This document shows, piece after piece, positions 52,987 through 63,511 of a DNA stretch of 63,650 bases. Each line of letters begins with the position of its first letter. Within the stretch, counting starts at the first letter, position 1. A program made the position numbers and the translations under genes. The DNA is from Oscillospiraceae bacterium (GTDB taxonomy: Bacteria > Bacillota > Clostridia > Oscillospirales > Oscillospiraceae). The DNA is taken from NCBI GenBank assembly GCA_017622995.1, contig JAGAQA010000017.1:1-63650 (forward strand). The letters are read 5' to 3'. Below the pieces are notes generated by a model. It saw only the letters and a list, made by a program, of their open reading frames with translations. It ran no database searches and was not told where the DNA came from.

Positions 52987-54087
52987 TTACGTTTCCCAAT
53001 CAAAGCCCTGGAAAACGGGCTTTCCGGTGTAGGTATGGGGGGCTTTCTCTCCCCGGAGGACTTCCAGCACGGCGTTTGCCATGGCCTCCTGCTCGCATTC
53101 GCCGGGATAGACGGCAATGGGGGCAATCCAGCCGCAGCGCTGCCGCACCCCCTCCAGAATATCCCCATAGCGCATCAGGCCACCGGTGAGGAGAATGCCA
53201 TCCACCCTTCCCTCCAGCACTGCCGCCATGGCGCCGATGGATTTGCACAGCTGATAGATCATGGCATTCCAGATGGTTTGGGCCTTTTTGTCCCCTGCTT
53301 CCACCAGGGCGTGGATCTTTGATGCGTCAGAGGTGCCGAAGTGGCTGACAAAGCCACCAGAACGGGACAGCATGGCCCGCATTTGTTCGGTTGTGTGGCC
53401 TTCGTCCAGATACTGCAGCACTTCCATGATGGGAATGGAGCCCAGCCGGGTGGGGGTGAAGGGTCCGTCGCCGCCGGCACCCTCGGTGCTGTCGATCATC
53501 CTTCCCTTTTGGTGGGCGGTGACGGTGATGCCGCCGTCCACATGGCAGACAATGAGGTTCAGCTCCTCATACCGCTTGCCCAGGCTTTTGGCATGGATGG
53601 CGGCAATGCCCTTCTGATTCAGTACATGGGTCTGAGCCCGGCGGTAGAGCCCGGCAATGCCGGTGAGCCGGGCATAGTCGCAGAGCTCATCCACATTGGT
53701 GGGGTTCACGGTGTACATGGGCTTTCCGCAGGCGGTGCCCAGCTCATAGGCCAGCATCACCCCCAGCTTGGCGGGGTGATCGGAGCCGCCCTTGTCGGCG
53801 GCGGTGTCCAGAACCAGCTGACGGTCAATGGTCATCACGCCGCTGGCCTGGGAATAGGCGCAGCCCCCCCGGCCCACGAACACATCCATATCCCCGGGGG
53901 TCAGGCCGTGGGAGCTCAGGAAGTCCAGAATCACCTGCTTGCGCATGGGCATCTGGTCGTTGGTGGTGGGATATTTCAAAAGCTCCGGGGCATCGTGAAA
54001 AATGCTCTCGGTATAGATATTCCGTTCGTCTTCAAAATAGCTTACCTTGGTGGAGGTAGAGCCGGGGTTGATAATCAGCAGTTTCAT
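52987..54087 (-). CDS. buk: Butyrate kinase
   Basis: ASKHA-fold kinase: butyryl-phosphate + ADP to butyrate + ATP, the last step of one butyrate route. 366 residues. N-terminal phosphate loop LLIINPGSTSTKVSYFED, adenosine-binding region LIVCHVDGGITVTAHQKGRMIDS, and ILLTGGLMRYGDIL near the C terminus. ATG 54087 with AGGAGCC upstream. The partner phosphotransbutyrylase gene is not in the window. A branched-chain 2-oxo acid kinase role cannot be excluded. Confidence 0.92.
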   Translation of the reverse strand: MKLLIINPGSTSTKVSYFEDERNIYTESIFHDAPELLKYPTTNDQMPMRKQVILDFLSSHGLTPGDMDVFVGRGGCAYSQASGVMTIDRQLVLDTAADKGGSDHPAKLGVMLAYELGTACGKPMYTVNPTNVDELCDYARLTGIAGLYRRAQTHVLNQKGIAAIHAKSLGKRYEELNLIVCHVDGGITVTAHQKGRMIDSTEGAGGDGPFTPTRLGSIPIMEVLQYLDEGHTTEQMRAMLSRSGGFVSHFGTSDASKIHALVEAGDKKAQTIWNAMIYQLCKSIGAMAAVLEGRVDGILLTGGLMRYGDILEGVRQRCGWIAPIAVYPGECEQEAMANAVLEVLRGEKAPHTYTGKPVFQGFDWET

Positions 54088-54152
54088 GGGAAAGGCTCCT
54101 TCTTGTATTTTTCTATTCCCTATCATACCACTTTTTTCGGAAAAAGGAAGAG

Positions 54153-54183
54153 AAAATCCCACGCGGATACGCATCCGCGTGGG
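54153..54183 (-). terminator. Terminator after the GT-C-like gene
   Basis: CCCACGCGGAT / ATCCGCGTGGG (11 bp, 4-base loop, 54158-54183), followed on the minus strand by ATTTTCTCTT. Confidence 0.85.
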
Positions 54184-54191
54184 AGAATAGG

Positions 54192-55856
54192 TTACATAAT
54201 ATTCTTGTACATCTCCAGGGTTTCCTTCAGGGGCCCCCGCATGGCAAAGGCCATCAGGAGCGCCGCCAGCAGGGCAAAAAGGGGCATCAGCCAGCGAAGC
54301 TTGCCGGAAAGGGGCTTGCAGCTTTCCCGGATGGAATCCGCGGAATGCAGCCTCAGCCGTGCATAGCCCAGCTTGGCCAGAGGGAACACCAGCACATAGT
54401 AGGGCATGGTATATTGGCCCTTGGCCTCCCAGAAGCAGTGAAATACAAAGCCTCCCAGCAGGATCACGGCCAGCAGATCCTCGCTGTCCTTCCTGGTTTC
54501 GGGACTGGGCACCCAGGCCCACAGCACCAGACCACCGTAGATCAGGCTCTGCAAAACGCTGAGACCCTGGGCAAGATAAAACTGATTGGAGGTGGAGAGA
54601 AACTCCTGAGCCCATTGGGGCATGGGGGTTTCGTTGCACAGCATCATCACATTGTTCAGCCACAGACCCTGAAACAGAGGCTCACACCACTGGGTGGCGT
54701 TTTTCAGCACCAGGAACCGGACAAAGGAGAGGGGGTTGTGGAGGTAGCCACTGAGAATGACTTTCAGGTCTTCCAGGGCAATCTGATTTTGAATTACCGC
54801 GTTTTGCCCGGATTGGGCATAGGTGTCATTGGCGTAGCTGCTCCACCAGCCGGGAGAGGATTCCACGCCATCCGTCAGGCCCATCACCAGCCAGGTGGAG
54901 GTGGGATAGCCATTGTTCAGGGTGCAGCCGGAAAGCTGCTCCATGATTTTGATGGGAAGCCTGGTTGCCGCCAAAAAACCCACAAGCAGCAGAAAAATCG
55001 GCAGAAGCACCCCTTTGTTTTGTTTCATCAGGCCGGAGTAGACGAGATACAGCAGAACACCCACTACAAAAATCTCATAATTGGCCTTGATCATCACGGC
55101 CAGGGAGAGGGCCAGGGCGCTGAAAACAGCCCGGTGCCAGCCACCCTTTTCACAGAACCGGATGGCCAGCAGAAGCCCCGTCATGGACAGAGCCAGGCCC
55201 TGGAGGGTTCCGTAGACGAAGGTTACATAAAACATCAATGGATAAAACAGGATGCCAAGAATTGTTACCGCCAGACAGCCCCGGTCCTTCAGGCCGAATA
55301 GATAGGAAAATTCCCCCATGGCCCACAGAATCACCATGTAGGCAAAGCAGTTGATATACTGAAAACAGATCACGTTGTCCTGGCCGAACACCGACAGCAG
55401 TAGGTATTGGTAAAGTGCCAGACCGGACTGGTGGGGGTAAATGCTCATATAGCTGCCGTTTTCAAACCAATAGGAGTAGCCCTGAAGCAGACCAAGGGCA
55501 GATTCCCGGGTCCATTTGGCATCGGTCAGGGGCAGAAGTCGGGCAAAGCCCACCCACCAGATGGCCAGGGCACCGGCACACAGGATCATCCCCCACCGGG
55601 CAATGCGCAGGGGCCTTCCCTGCTGCCCCTTTTGCAGAAACGGGATTTTCCAGTATTGCAGCAGTGCCAGGCAGAGCACGGCAAACAGCAGGCACAGGAG
55701 CACCGTGTAATCGGAGCAGATCCAGGATATTTCGTTGTAGGGCAGGTAACTGGTAAAGACCAGCGAGCTGACAAACAGCCACAGGGCGACAAAACCAAAC
55801 AGCAGCCGAACCAACCGGCGGTAAAAATCACAGCAGCCTTGCCGGATCCGTTTCAT
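54192..55856 (-). CDS. GT-C/GT39-like membrane glycosyltransferase-like protein
   Basis: 554 residues, about twelve membrane helices. It has an early extracytoplasmic segment with charged residues (LPLTDAKWTRESALGLLQGYSYWFENG) and a late FWEAKGQYTMPYYVLVFPLAKL, which resembles the W-E-A-x-x-R/Y-x-x-P-Y motif of Firmicutes GT39-like proteins. ATG 55856 with AAAGGAAGTG upstream. Lipid-linked sugar donor and acceptor unknown. Monocistronic. Confidence 0.78.
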   Translation of the reverse strand: MKRIRQGCCDFYRRLVRLLFGFVALWLFVSSLVFTSYLPYNEISWICSDYTVLLCLLFAVLCLALLQYWKIPFLQKGQQGRPLRIARWGMILCAGALAIWWVGFARLLPLTDAKWTRESALGLLQGYSYWFENGSYMSIYPHQSGLALYQYLLLSVFGQDNVICFQYINCFAYMVILWAMGEFSYLFGLKDRGCLAVTILGILFYPLMFYVTFVYGTLQGLALSMTGLLLAIRFCEKGGWHRAVFSALALSLAVMIKANYEIFVVGVLLYLVYSGLMKQNKGVLLPIFLLLVGFLAATRLPIKIMEQLSGCTLNNGYPTSTWLVMGLTDGVESSPGWWSSYANDTYAQSGQNAVIQNQIALEDLKVILSGYLHNPLSFVRFLVLKNATQWCEPLFQGLWLNNVMMLCNETPMPQWAQEFLSTSNQFYLAQGLSVLQSLIYGGLVLWAWVPSPETRKDSEDLLAVILLGGFVFHCFWEAKGQYTMPYYVLVFPLAKLGYARLRLHSADSIRESCKPLSGKLRWLMPLFALLAALLMAFAMRGPLKETLEMYKNIM

Positions 55857-55982
55857 GGAAACACTTCCTTTGTTGAATGAATTTGTGAACAGAAAACAGG
55901 AGAACGACAGGATCAGATTCTTCGCGAAAGATCTGTTCTGAAAACACATTTGTACTATTAGCATATTCTACCAAATATGAAC

Positions 55983-56015
55983 TGTATTTACAATACATCT
56001 GTATAAATAATACAG
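55983..56015 (+). promoter_or_regulatory. Two tandem palindromes upstream of the XRE gene
   Basis: TGTATT-TAC-AATACA (55983-55997) and CTGTAT-AAATA-ATACAG (55999-56015) sit directly before the RBS GAGGTG. They look like operator half-sites for autoregulation. A TTTACA at 55987 could be a -35. Confidence 0.65.
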
Positions 56016-56026
56016 AGGTGGTAATT

Positions 56027-56374
56027 ATGGCGATTGACTACACAGCGATTGGACAGCGTATCAAACAAAAACGGGTAGAACGGGGCATGACCCAGGAAAA
56101 ATTATCGGAATGCGTTGGAATCGGACCCAGTCATATGAGTCACATTGAAAGCGGAACCACTGTCCCCAGCTTTGAGGTATTTGTGGCGCTTTTGAACGCG
56201 CTGGACTGCTCTGCCGATGAAATCCTCTGCAAGGAGCTCCGAACCGCCCGGCCCATTGTGAACAGCTGGCTGGCGGATCTGGTAAGCGACTGCGACCCGG
56301 CGGAGATCAAGATCCTTTCCGATACCGTAACGGCGCTGAAAGCCAGCCTGCGGAAAAACCGGGAAACAGAATAA
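56027..56374 (+). CDS. XRE-family helix-turn-helix regulator
   Basis: 115 residues. An HTH_3 domain (about 5-62: IGQRIKQKRVERGMTQEKLSECVGIGPSHMSHIESGTTVPSFEVFVALLNAL) and a short helical C terminus. ATG 56027 has GAGGTG six bases upstream, preferred over the GTG nine bases earlier. Divergent from the GT-C-like gene and followed by its own terminator. No partner toxin is visible. Confidence 0.88.
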   Translation: MAIDYTAIGQRIKQKRVERGMTQEKLSECVGIGPSHMSHIESGTTVPSFEVFVALLNALDCSADEILCKELRTARPIVNSWLADLVSDCDPAEIKILSDTVTALKASLRKNRETE

Positions 56375-56410
56375 GAGAGGGAATGCCTGGCGCATTCCCT
56401 CTCTTATTTT
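56370..56410 (+). terminator. Terminator of the XRE gene
   Basis: Perfect 17-bp stem AATAAGAGAGGGAATGC and its complement (56370-56386, 56392-56408), followed by TT. It overlaps the stop codon. Confidence 0.88.
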
Positions 56411-56475
56411 ATGTAATTCCGGATGATCTACAAGAAACATCTGTCGACAAGTTTCGACAATGGGAGCGTTTGTGA

Positions 56476-56646
56476 ATGGACAATTGACAATGAACAATTG
56501 ACAATTATGGTATCCCTTCGGGATGATTCAAAGAATTGGTCAGGAAGTCCGGGAAAGCCCGGAAAACTTCCGGTTTCACAATACGATTAATTCATCCCCG
56601 AAGGGAATTCCTTCATTGTCAATTATCAATTGTTAACTGTCAATTG
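56476..56646. repeat. Family A dispersed element, copy 8
   Basis: 171 bp. TTGACAATGAACAATTGAC and ATCCCTTCGGGAT on the left; ATCCCCGAAGGGAAT and inverse TTGTCAATT units on the right. The core holds a GGAAGTCCGGGAAAGCCCGG hairpin. It occupies most of the gap 56375-56736. Confidence 0.8.
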
Positions 56647-56695
56647 CCCCAACTCCTCCTTTCCCCTGTTTTGTATTTCTCCTCCGCAAGGAAAG

Positions 56696-56725
56696 AAAAG
56701 CGCCTCCCGGTTGGGAAGCGCTTTT
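56696..56725 (-). terminator. Terminator of the Na+ decarboxylase operon
   Basis: AAAAGCGCCTCCC / GGGAAGCGCTTTT with a 4-base loop and one mismatch; the minus strand ends in TTTTCTTTCC. About ten bases past the last stop codon. Confidence 0.85.
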
Positions 56726-56736
56726 GTGGAAGAAGC

Positions 56737-57948
56737 TTAGCCAAAGACGCTGAGCAGGAAGCCGGCGGCGATGGCGGAGCCGATGACACCGGCCACGTTG
56801 GGGCCCATGGCGTGCATCAGCAGGAAGTTGGAGGGATTGGCCTTCTGGCCTTCCTTGTTGGCCACACGGGCGGCCATGGGAACGGCGGACACACCGGCGG
56901 AGCCGATCAGAGGGTTTACCTTACCCTTGGTGGCCATGCACATCACATTGCCGCCCAGCAGACCGCCGGCGGTGGAGATACCGAAGGCCACAACACCCAG
57001 AACAACGATCTTCAGGGTCTGGGCAGTCAGGAAGGTGGAGCCCACCATGGTGGAACCAACGGCGGTGGACAGCAGGATGGTCACGATGTTCATCAGGGCG
57101 TTCTGCACGGTATCGGAAAGACGATCGGTGCAGCCGGTTTCCTTGAACAGGTTGCCCAGCATCAGGCAGCCGATCAGAGGCGCGGTGTCGGGCAGCAGCA
57201 GGGCCACGAACATGGTCACGATGATGGGGAAGATGATCTTCTCGGTCTTGCTGACGTTCCGGGTCTGAACCATCTTGATCTTCCGGGTTTCGGGAGTGGT
57301 CAGCAGGTTCATAATGGGGGGCTGAATCAGGGGAATCAGGGCCATGTAGGAGTAGGCGGCCACGGCGATGGCGCCCAGCAGGTGGGGAGCCAGGCGGGTG
57401 GTCAGGAAGATGGCGGTGGGGCCGTCCGCGCCACCGATGATGCCGATGGAGGCGGCCTCCTGGCCGGTAAAGCCCATGCATACGGCGCCGAAAAAGGCAA
57501 CGAACACGCCCAGCTGAGCGGCAGCGCCCAGCAGCAGGCTCTTGGGATTACTGAGCAGAGGGCCAAAGTCGGTCATGGCGCCCACGCCCATGAAGATCAG
57601 GCAGGGGTACAGGCTGGTCTTGACACCGATGTAGAAGATGTCCAGCAGGCCGCCCTCCCGCATGATCTGGCCGAAGCTGTGATACATGGGGCTGGAGGGA
57701 TCCATAAAGGCGGTCCACAGGTCCTGATGATACAGACCCGCGTTGGGCAGGTTGGTCAGCAGGCAGCCGAAAGCGATGCCCACCAGCAGCAGGGGTTCGA
57801 ACTTCTTGACGATGGCCAGGTACAGCAGTACGCAGGAGATGGCCAGCATCACCAGGTTCTGCCAGCCGTTATTGGAAAGGAAGCCGGTGATAATCGCGGC
57901 AAAGCCGGAATTGGACCACAGCTTCAGAAGGATAGCACCAACATTCAT
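56737..57948 (-). CDS. oadB: Na+-translocating decarboxylase beta subunit
   Basis: 403-residue membrane subunit that decarboxylates the carboxybiotin and exports Na+. About nine helices. Characteristic are IFMGVGAMTDFGPLLSNPKS, GGADGPTAIFLTTRLAPHLLGAIAVAAYSYMAL (with the conserved Asp of the GGADGP loop) and PMAARVANKEGQKANPSNFLLMHAMGPNVAGVIGSA. Last gene of the operon. Confidence 0.95.
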   Translation of the reverse strand: MNVGAILLKLWSNSGFAAIITGFLSNNGWQNLVMLAISCVLLYLAIVKKFEPLLLVGIAFGCLLTNLPNAGLYHQDLWTAFMDPSSPMYHSFGQIMREGGLLDIFYIGVKTSLYPCLIFMGVGAMTDFGPLLSNPKSLLLGAAAQLGVFVAFFGAVCMGFTGQEAASIGIIGGADGPTAIFLTTRLAPHLLGAIAVAAYSYMALIPLIQPPIMNLLTTPETRKIKMVQTRNVSKTEKIIFPIIVTMFVALLLPDTAPLIGCLMLGNLFKETGCTDRLSDTVQNALMNIVTILLSTAVGSTMVGSTFLTAQTLKIVVLGVVAFGISTAGGLLGGNVMCMATKGKVNPLIGSAGVSAVPMAARVANKEGQKANPSNFLLMHAMGPNVAGVIGSAIAAGFLLSVFG

Positions 57949-57960
57949 TGGGAGCCCTCC

Positions 57961-58368
57961 TTAACCGATCACAACCAGAGGCGCCCCGGTGTCAACAGTG
58001 GAACCCTTGGAGACCAGAACCTGGGTAACGGTTCCGTCCTTGGGAGCCATAATCTCGTTTTCCATCTTCATAGCCTCCAGGACGCACAGAACGTCGCCGG
58101 ACTTGACGGCCTGACCCTGAGATACATTGACCTTCAGGATGTTGCCGGGCATGGGGGCGTTGACGGGTTCACCGGCACCGGTAACCACGGGAGCGGCGGC
58201 AGGAGCGGGGGCGGCAGCAGGAGCGGGAGCCGCAGCGGGGGCAGCGGCGGCAGGGGCGGCAGCGGGAGCGGAAGGAGCAATGGCCTCGTACTCATCCAGC
58301 AGGATGGCTTCACCGGCTTCCACCTCGACCTCGTAGGTGCGGCCCTTCAGCGTAACTTTATACTTCAT
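57961..58368 (-). CDS. Biotin carboxyl carrier protein of the decarboxylase
   Basis: 135 residues. A short N-terminal beta part, an Ala/Pro-rich flexible linker (about 30-62) and a biotinyl domain with the attachment motif EAMKM (biotin lysine K101). It carries CO2 between the carboxyltransferase and the membrane subunit. It is a free protein here, matching an alpha subunit that lacks its biotin domain. Confidence 0.93.
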   Translation of the reverse strand: MKYKVTLKGRTYEVEVEAGEAILLDEYEAIAPSAPAAAPAAAAPAAAPAPAAAPAPAAAPVVTGAGEPVNAPMPGNILKVNVSQGQAVKSGDVLCVLEAMKMENEIMAPKDGTVTQVLVSKGSTVDTGAPLVVIG

Positions 58369-58370
58369 AA

Positions 58371-58721
58371 TTATTTGACCTCCTTGATGGATTTGAAGCG
58401 CAGCTCGTTCAGGGGCTTGCCCATCTGATTGGCCACGATGGCCATGATCATCGCTGCGGTCTTGGGCTCCACATCGTACAGCTTCAGCTCACCGGCGGAA
58501 CCGGGGGCAACCTTCTTGGGTGCGGCAGCGGGAGCGGCAGGAGCGGTGGCCTGGGCGGCAGCGGACGCGGCTGCCTTCATTTTGGTATCCTTGGCGGCAA
58601 AATACTTGCCCATGGCGGTAACCACGCACATCAGCAGGATCAGGCCGAAGAACACCACAGCGTAGCCCAGCAGGGCGTAAACGCCGGCCTCGCCGATAGA
58701 AATATCAGAAGTAAGCATCAT
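58371..58721 (-). CDS. OadG-family small membrane subunit
   Basis: 116 residues with one membrane helix near the N terminus ([29 protein letters not shown]), an Ala/Pro-rich linker and a small C-terminal domain ([39 protein letters not shown]). It anchors or assembles the complex. Two bases separate it from the carrier gene. Confidence 0.85.
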   Translation of the reverse strand: MMLTSDISIGEAGVYALLGYAVVFFGLILLMCVVTAMGKYFAAKDTKMKAAASAAAQATAPAAPAAAPKKVAPGSAGELKLYDVEPKTAAMIMAIVANQMGKPLNELRFKSIKEVK

Positions 58722-58736
58722 AGTAAGGGTTCCTCC

Positions 58737-60146
58737 TTACGCTTCGGTAATGGTATAGGTAACCTTGTTCTCTTCCTTTGCTCTGCGGCCTTCCAGGAAC
58801 TTCTCGGCCTGAGCGGGGAAGCAGATGTAGCTCATCACATCCTCTTCGGTTTCGGCCAGATCGCCCAGAGCGGCCTTGGCGTTTGCGAACTCTTCACCGG
58901 TACGCTTGCTGTCTTCCACGCGGCAGTCCATGGGTGCTTCCATGCCGGCCTCGCTGAGAATGCGCTTCTCCAGGTCGGGATCCACAGGAGCGGGGGCAAT
59001 GCCGTACTCGCCCTTGAAGTAGGCCTTCACTTCCTTGGAGATGTTCTTGTAGCGTTCGCCCACCAGCACATTGGTAACGGCCTGGTTGCCAACCATCTGG
59101 CTCAAGGGGGTGACCAGGGGAGGATAGCCCATATCCTTCCGGACGGAGGGGATCTCCGCCAGAGCGGCATCAAACTTATCCATGGCGTGCATATCGGTCA
59201 GGTTTGCAATCATGTTGGAGAGCATACCGCCGGGAACCTTGTACACCAGCGCCTGGGCGTCGGTGCCCATGGACTTGGGGTTCAGGGTCTTGTTGTCGAT
59301 GTACTTCTGCTTCACGGGCTTGAAGAAGTCGTTGACCTCGTTGATCACCTTCTCGTCCAGACCGGTTTCGATGCCCAGCTCGGACAGAGCATAGTACAGG
59401 GACTCGGTGGCGGGCTGAGAGGTGCCGTTGGAGAAGCAGGAGGTGGCGGTGTCGATGATGTCCACACCGGCTTCCACAGCCTTCATCACGGTCATGTAAG
59501 CCATGCCGGTGGTGCAGTGGGTGTGCAGGATCAGGGGCAGGGTCACGCCCGCGTCCTTGATGCCCTTGAACAGATCCTCGGCTTCCTTGGGGCTCATGGT
59601 ACCGGCCATGTCCTTCAGGCAGATGGTGTCAAAGCCCATGCTCTGGAGCTCTTTGCACATTTCGGCGTACTTGGCGGGGGTGTGTACGGGGCTCTGGGTG
59701 TAGGAGATGCAGCCGGAAGCCACGGTGTTGGCGGTGGCGTACTTCTTGGTAGCCTCCAGAGCGGTGCGGATGTTGCGGAAATCGTTCAGAGCGTCGAAGA
59801 TACGCAGCACGTCAATGCCGTTCTTGATGGACAGCTCTACGAACTTTTCCACCACGTCGTCGTGGTAGTGCTTGTAGCCCAGCAGGTTCTGGCCCCGGAG
59901 CAGCATCTGCAGCCGGGTGTTGGGCATGTGCTTACGGATGTTCCGCAGCCGCTCCCAGGGATCTTCGTTCAGGTAGCGCAGGCAGCTGTCAAAGGTAGCG
60001 CCGCCCCAGCACTCTACAGAGTAGTAACCGGCCTTGTCCATGGTGGACAGGATGTCTTCGTAGTCCGCGTAGGGCAGACGGGTGGCCATCAGGGACTGGT
60101 TGGCATCACGAAGGACGGTTTCAGTGAATTGGACTTTCTGAGCCAT
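58737..60146 (-). CDS. oadA: Oxaloacetate decarboxylase-type carboxyltransferase alpha subunit
   Basis: 469 residues. HMGL-like TIM barrel that transfers CO2 from oxaloacetate to biotin. Visible: TETVLRDANQSLMATRL at the start, ECWGGATFDSCLRYLNEDPWERL, LKDMAGTMSPKEA, and LILHTHCTTGMAYM with the metal-binding histidines. It ends after the conserved helical domain and lacks the C-terminal biotin domain, which is a separate gene. Next to pckA, so oxaloacetate is the likely substrate, though methylmalonyl-CoA relatives exist. Confidence 0.92.
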   Translation of the reverse strand: MAQKVQFTETVLRDANQSLMATRLPYADYEDILSTMDKAGYYSVECWGGATFDSCLRYLNEDPWERLRNIRKHMPNTRLQMLLRGQNLLGYKHYHDDVVEKFVELSIKNGIDVLRIFDALNDFRNIRTALEATKKYATANTVASGCISYTQSPVHTPAKYAEMCKELQSMGFDTICLKDMAGTMSPKEAEDLFKGIKDAGVTLPLILHTHCTTGMAYMTVMKAVEAGVDIIDTATSCFSNGTSQPATESLYYALSELGIETGLDEKVINEVNDFFKPVKQKYIDNKTLNPKSMGTDAQALVYKVPGGMLSNMIANLTDMHAMDKFDAALAEIPSVRKDMGYPPLVTPLSQMVGNQAVTNVLVGERYKNISKEVKAYFKGEYGIAPAPVDPDLEKRILSEAGMEAPMDCRVEDSKRTGEEFANAKAALGDLAETEEDVMSYICFPAQAEKFLEGRRAKEENKVTYTITEA

Positions 60147-60187
60147 GAGTAAGTAACCTCCGTTTTAAGAATTTTACAAAAAGGCGT

Positions 60188-60303
60188 CAATTGACAATTG
60201 ACAATGGACAGTTGACAATCGGGAAAGCTCCGGGACAGAAAGGCTTCGCGTCCCCAGGGGCTTTCTTTTTCAATTATCAATTGTCAATTATCAACTGTCA
60301 ATT
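60188..60303. repeat. Family A dispersed element, diverged copy 9
   Basis: 116 bp. TTGACAATTGACAATGGAC on the left and TTATCAATTGTCAATTATC on the right, but the inner hairpins are altered (GGGAAAGCTCC ... GGGGCTTTC). Confidence 0.7.
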
Positions 60304-60314
60304 CTTCACCAGAG

Positions 60315-60339
60315 GCCTGCGGAGGGACCCTCCGCAGGC
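60315..60339. repeat. Strong GC hairpin after pckA
   Basis: GCCTGCGGAGG / CCTCCGCAGGC, 11 bp with a 3-base loop, about 20 bases past the pckA stop. No T-run follows on the minus strand; it may be a poor terminator or an mRNA 3'-protecting hairpin. Confidence 0.7.
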
Positions 60340-60361
60340 GCTCTTGCTATGATGGATGTAA

Positions 60362-61966
<1,605 letters not shown>

Positions 61967-62071
61967 AATGGGGTACCTCCTATTATTTCTGGCGTTAAGA
62001 ACGAGCGGGAAATCCGCGGTTTCAACACATATTGGTAAACACTTTGGAAAGTCCCAAGTTTCACCAAATAC

Positions 62072-62100
62072 ATATTAACACACCGTTTCCGGAAAGTAAA
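62072..62100 (-). promoter_or_regulatory. Candidate pckA promoter
   Basis: Minus strand TTTACT (62095-62100), 17-base spacer, TAATAT (62072-62077), about 105 bases before the ATG. The leader includes near-repeats CAAATACATATTAACACA and CAACACATATTGGTAAACA (about 62065-62083 and 62023-62041) that could be operators. The AT-rich stretch 62101-62410 holds no gene that I can support. Confidence 0.6.
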
Positions 62101-62410
62101 CAGGATTTTCGATATTTTTTTACCGCTTCCAAAAATTGTTGAAATATATTGCATTTTCTCCCGGGTCCTCGCGAAAAATTTGGAAATATCCCCTTTTGTT
62201 CTTCGTATTTGGAATAACCCCCAAAAAGAAAATCTGGAAAATTATCCGGATTCTTTTTTGTAATTCCCGCCCCTTTTTCCCTGAAAGCCCCGGGATCAAA
62301 AAATCACGGAGAAGATTTTTGTGCACCGATGACAAAAAGCGGACCCACGCTCCGCCGGGAGTGAGCAGAATGCACAAAGAGGGCCGCCATGGACCCAGGC
62401 AGCCCGGTGC

Positions 62411-62440
62411 GAAAAAACTGCCGCCGGAAACCGGCGGCAG
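62411..62440 (-). terminator. Terminator of asd
   Basis: CTGCCGCCGG / CCGGCGGCAG with an AAA loop (62418-62440), followed on the minus strand by six Ts. Seven bases past the asd stop codon. Confidence 0.95.
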
Positions 62441-62447
62441 AAGATGT

Positions 62448-63449
62448 TTACTTGACCAGCAGCTCCGCGATCTGGATGGCGTTGGTGGCGGCGCCCTTTC
62501 TCACCTGGTCGCCGCAGCACCACAGGCACAAACCGTTGTCATCGGTCAGGTCCGGGCGGATCCGGCCTACGAAGACGATGTCCTGGTCGCTGGTGTCCAG
62601 GGGCATGGGATACTGCTTGTTTGCCAGGTCATCCACCAGCCTGCAGCCCGGGGCCTTGGCAATGACCTCCCGGGCCTCCTTCACGGAGACGGGCCGGTCA
62701 AAGTGCAGGCTCACGGAAATGGAGTGGCTGCGGACCACGGGCACACGGACGCAGGTGCAGCTGACCTTCAGCTCCGGCAGGTGCATGATCTTCCGGCCCT
62801 CGTTCTGCATCTTCATTTCCTCGCTGGTGTAGCCCTCAAACTGCTCGCCGCCGATCTGGGGGATCAGGTTGTAGGCAATCTGGTGGGAGAAGACCTTGGG
62901 CTCGTAGGGTTTGCCCTCCCGGAGGGCCTCCACCTCGTTCATCAGCTCAATGGGGCCGCCTGCACCGGCGCCGGAAACTGCCTGATAGGTGGAGGCGGTC
63001 ATGGCGCGGATGGGGGCGATGGAATTGAGGGCGTTGACGGCGGTGACGGTGATGATGGTGGAGCAGTTGGGGTTGCTGATAATGCCGTGATGGTCCTTCA
63101 CATCCCCGGGGTTGATCTCGGGCACGATCAGGGGCACGTTGGGATCCAGCCGGAAGGCGGAGGAATTGTCCACAAACACCGCGCCGGCCTTTACGATGGC
63201 GGGGGCAAACCTTTTGGCGATGTCATTTTCGGCAGCGCCCAGCACAATGTCCACACCCTCAAAGGCCTCGTCCCGGGCTTCCAGGATGGTTACGTCTTCA
63301 CCCCGGAATTTCAGGGTCTTGCCCGCGCTTCTGGCGCTTGCCAGGGGCAGGAGCTTCCCCACGGGGAAATCCCGTTCCTGCAAAATTTTGATCATTTCCT
63401 GACCTACGGCGCCGGTAGCGCCCAGGACGGCAACGGTATACTGTTTCAT
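62448..63449 (-). CDS. asd: Aspartate-semialdehyde dehydrogenase
   Basis: NADPH-dependent reduction of aspartyl phosphate, branch point to lysine, threonine and methionine. 333 residues. N-terminal GATGAVGQEM (10-19) binds NADP. The nucleophile is C129 in ISNPNCSTI. STYQAVSGAGAGG and the late VRVPVVRSHSISV with the catalytic His complete the family pattern. RBS AAGGAGG before the ATG. Monocistronic with a strong terminator. Confidence 0.96.
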   Translation of the reverse strand: MKQYTVAVLGATGAVGQEMIKILQERDFPVGKLLPLASARSAGKTLKFRGEDVTILEARDEAFEGVDIVLGAAENDIAKRFAPAIVKAGAVFVDNSSAFRLDPNVPLIVPEINPGDVKDHHGIISNPNCSTIITVTAVNALNSIAPIRAMTASTYQAVSGAGAGGPIELMNEVEALREGKPYEPKVFSHQIAYNLIPQIGGEQFEGYTSEEMKMQNEGRKIMHLPELKVSCTCVRVPVVRSHSISVSLHFDRPVSVKEAREVIAKAPGCRLVDDLANKQYPMPLDTSDQDIVFVGRIRPDLTDDNGLCLWCCGDQVRKGAATNAIQIAELLVK

Positions 63450-63511
63450 AGTGGTTTCCTCCTTAATATATAGAGAGAATAAAGCTATTTACGGAATACG
63501 GTGGCAGGATA

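Noticed and set aside
62120-62377. 85-codon minus-strand frame between pckA and asd
   Set aside because: No RBS, no recognisable family and odd composition in an AT-rich gap.
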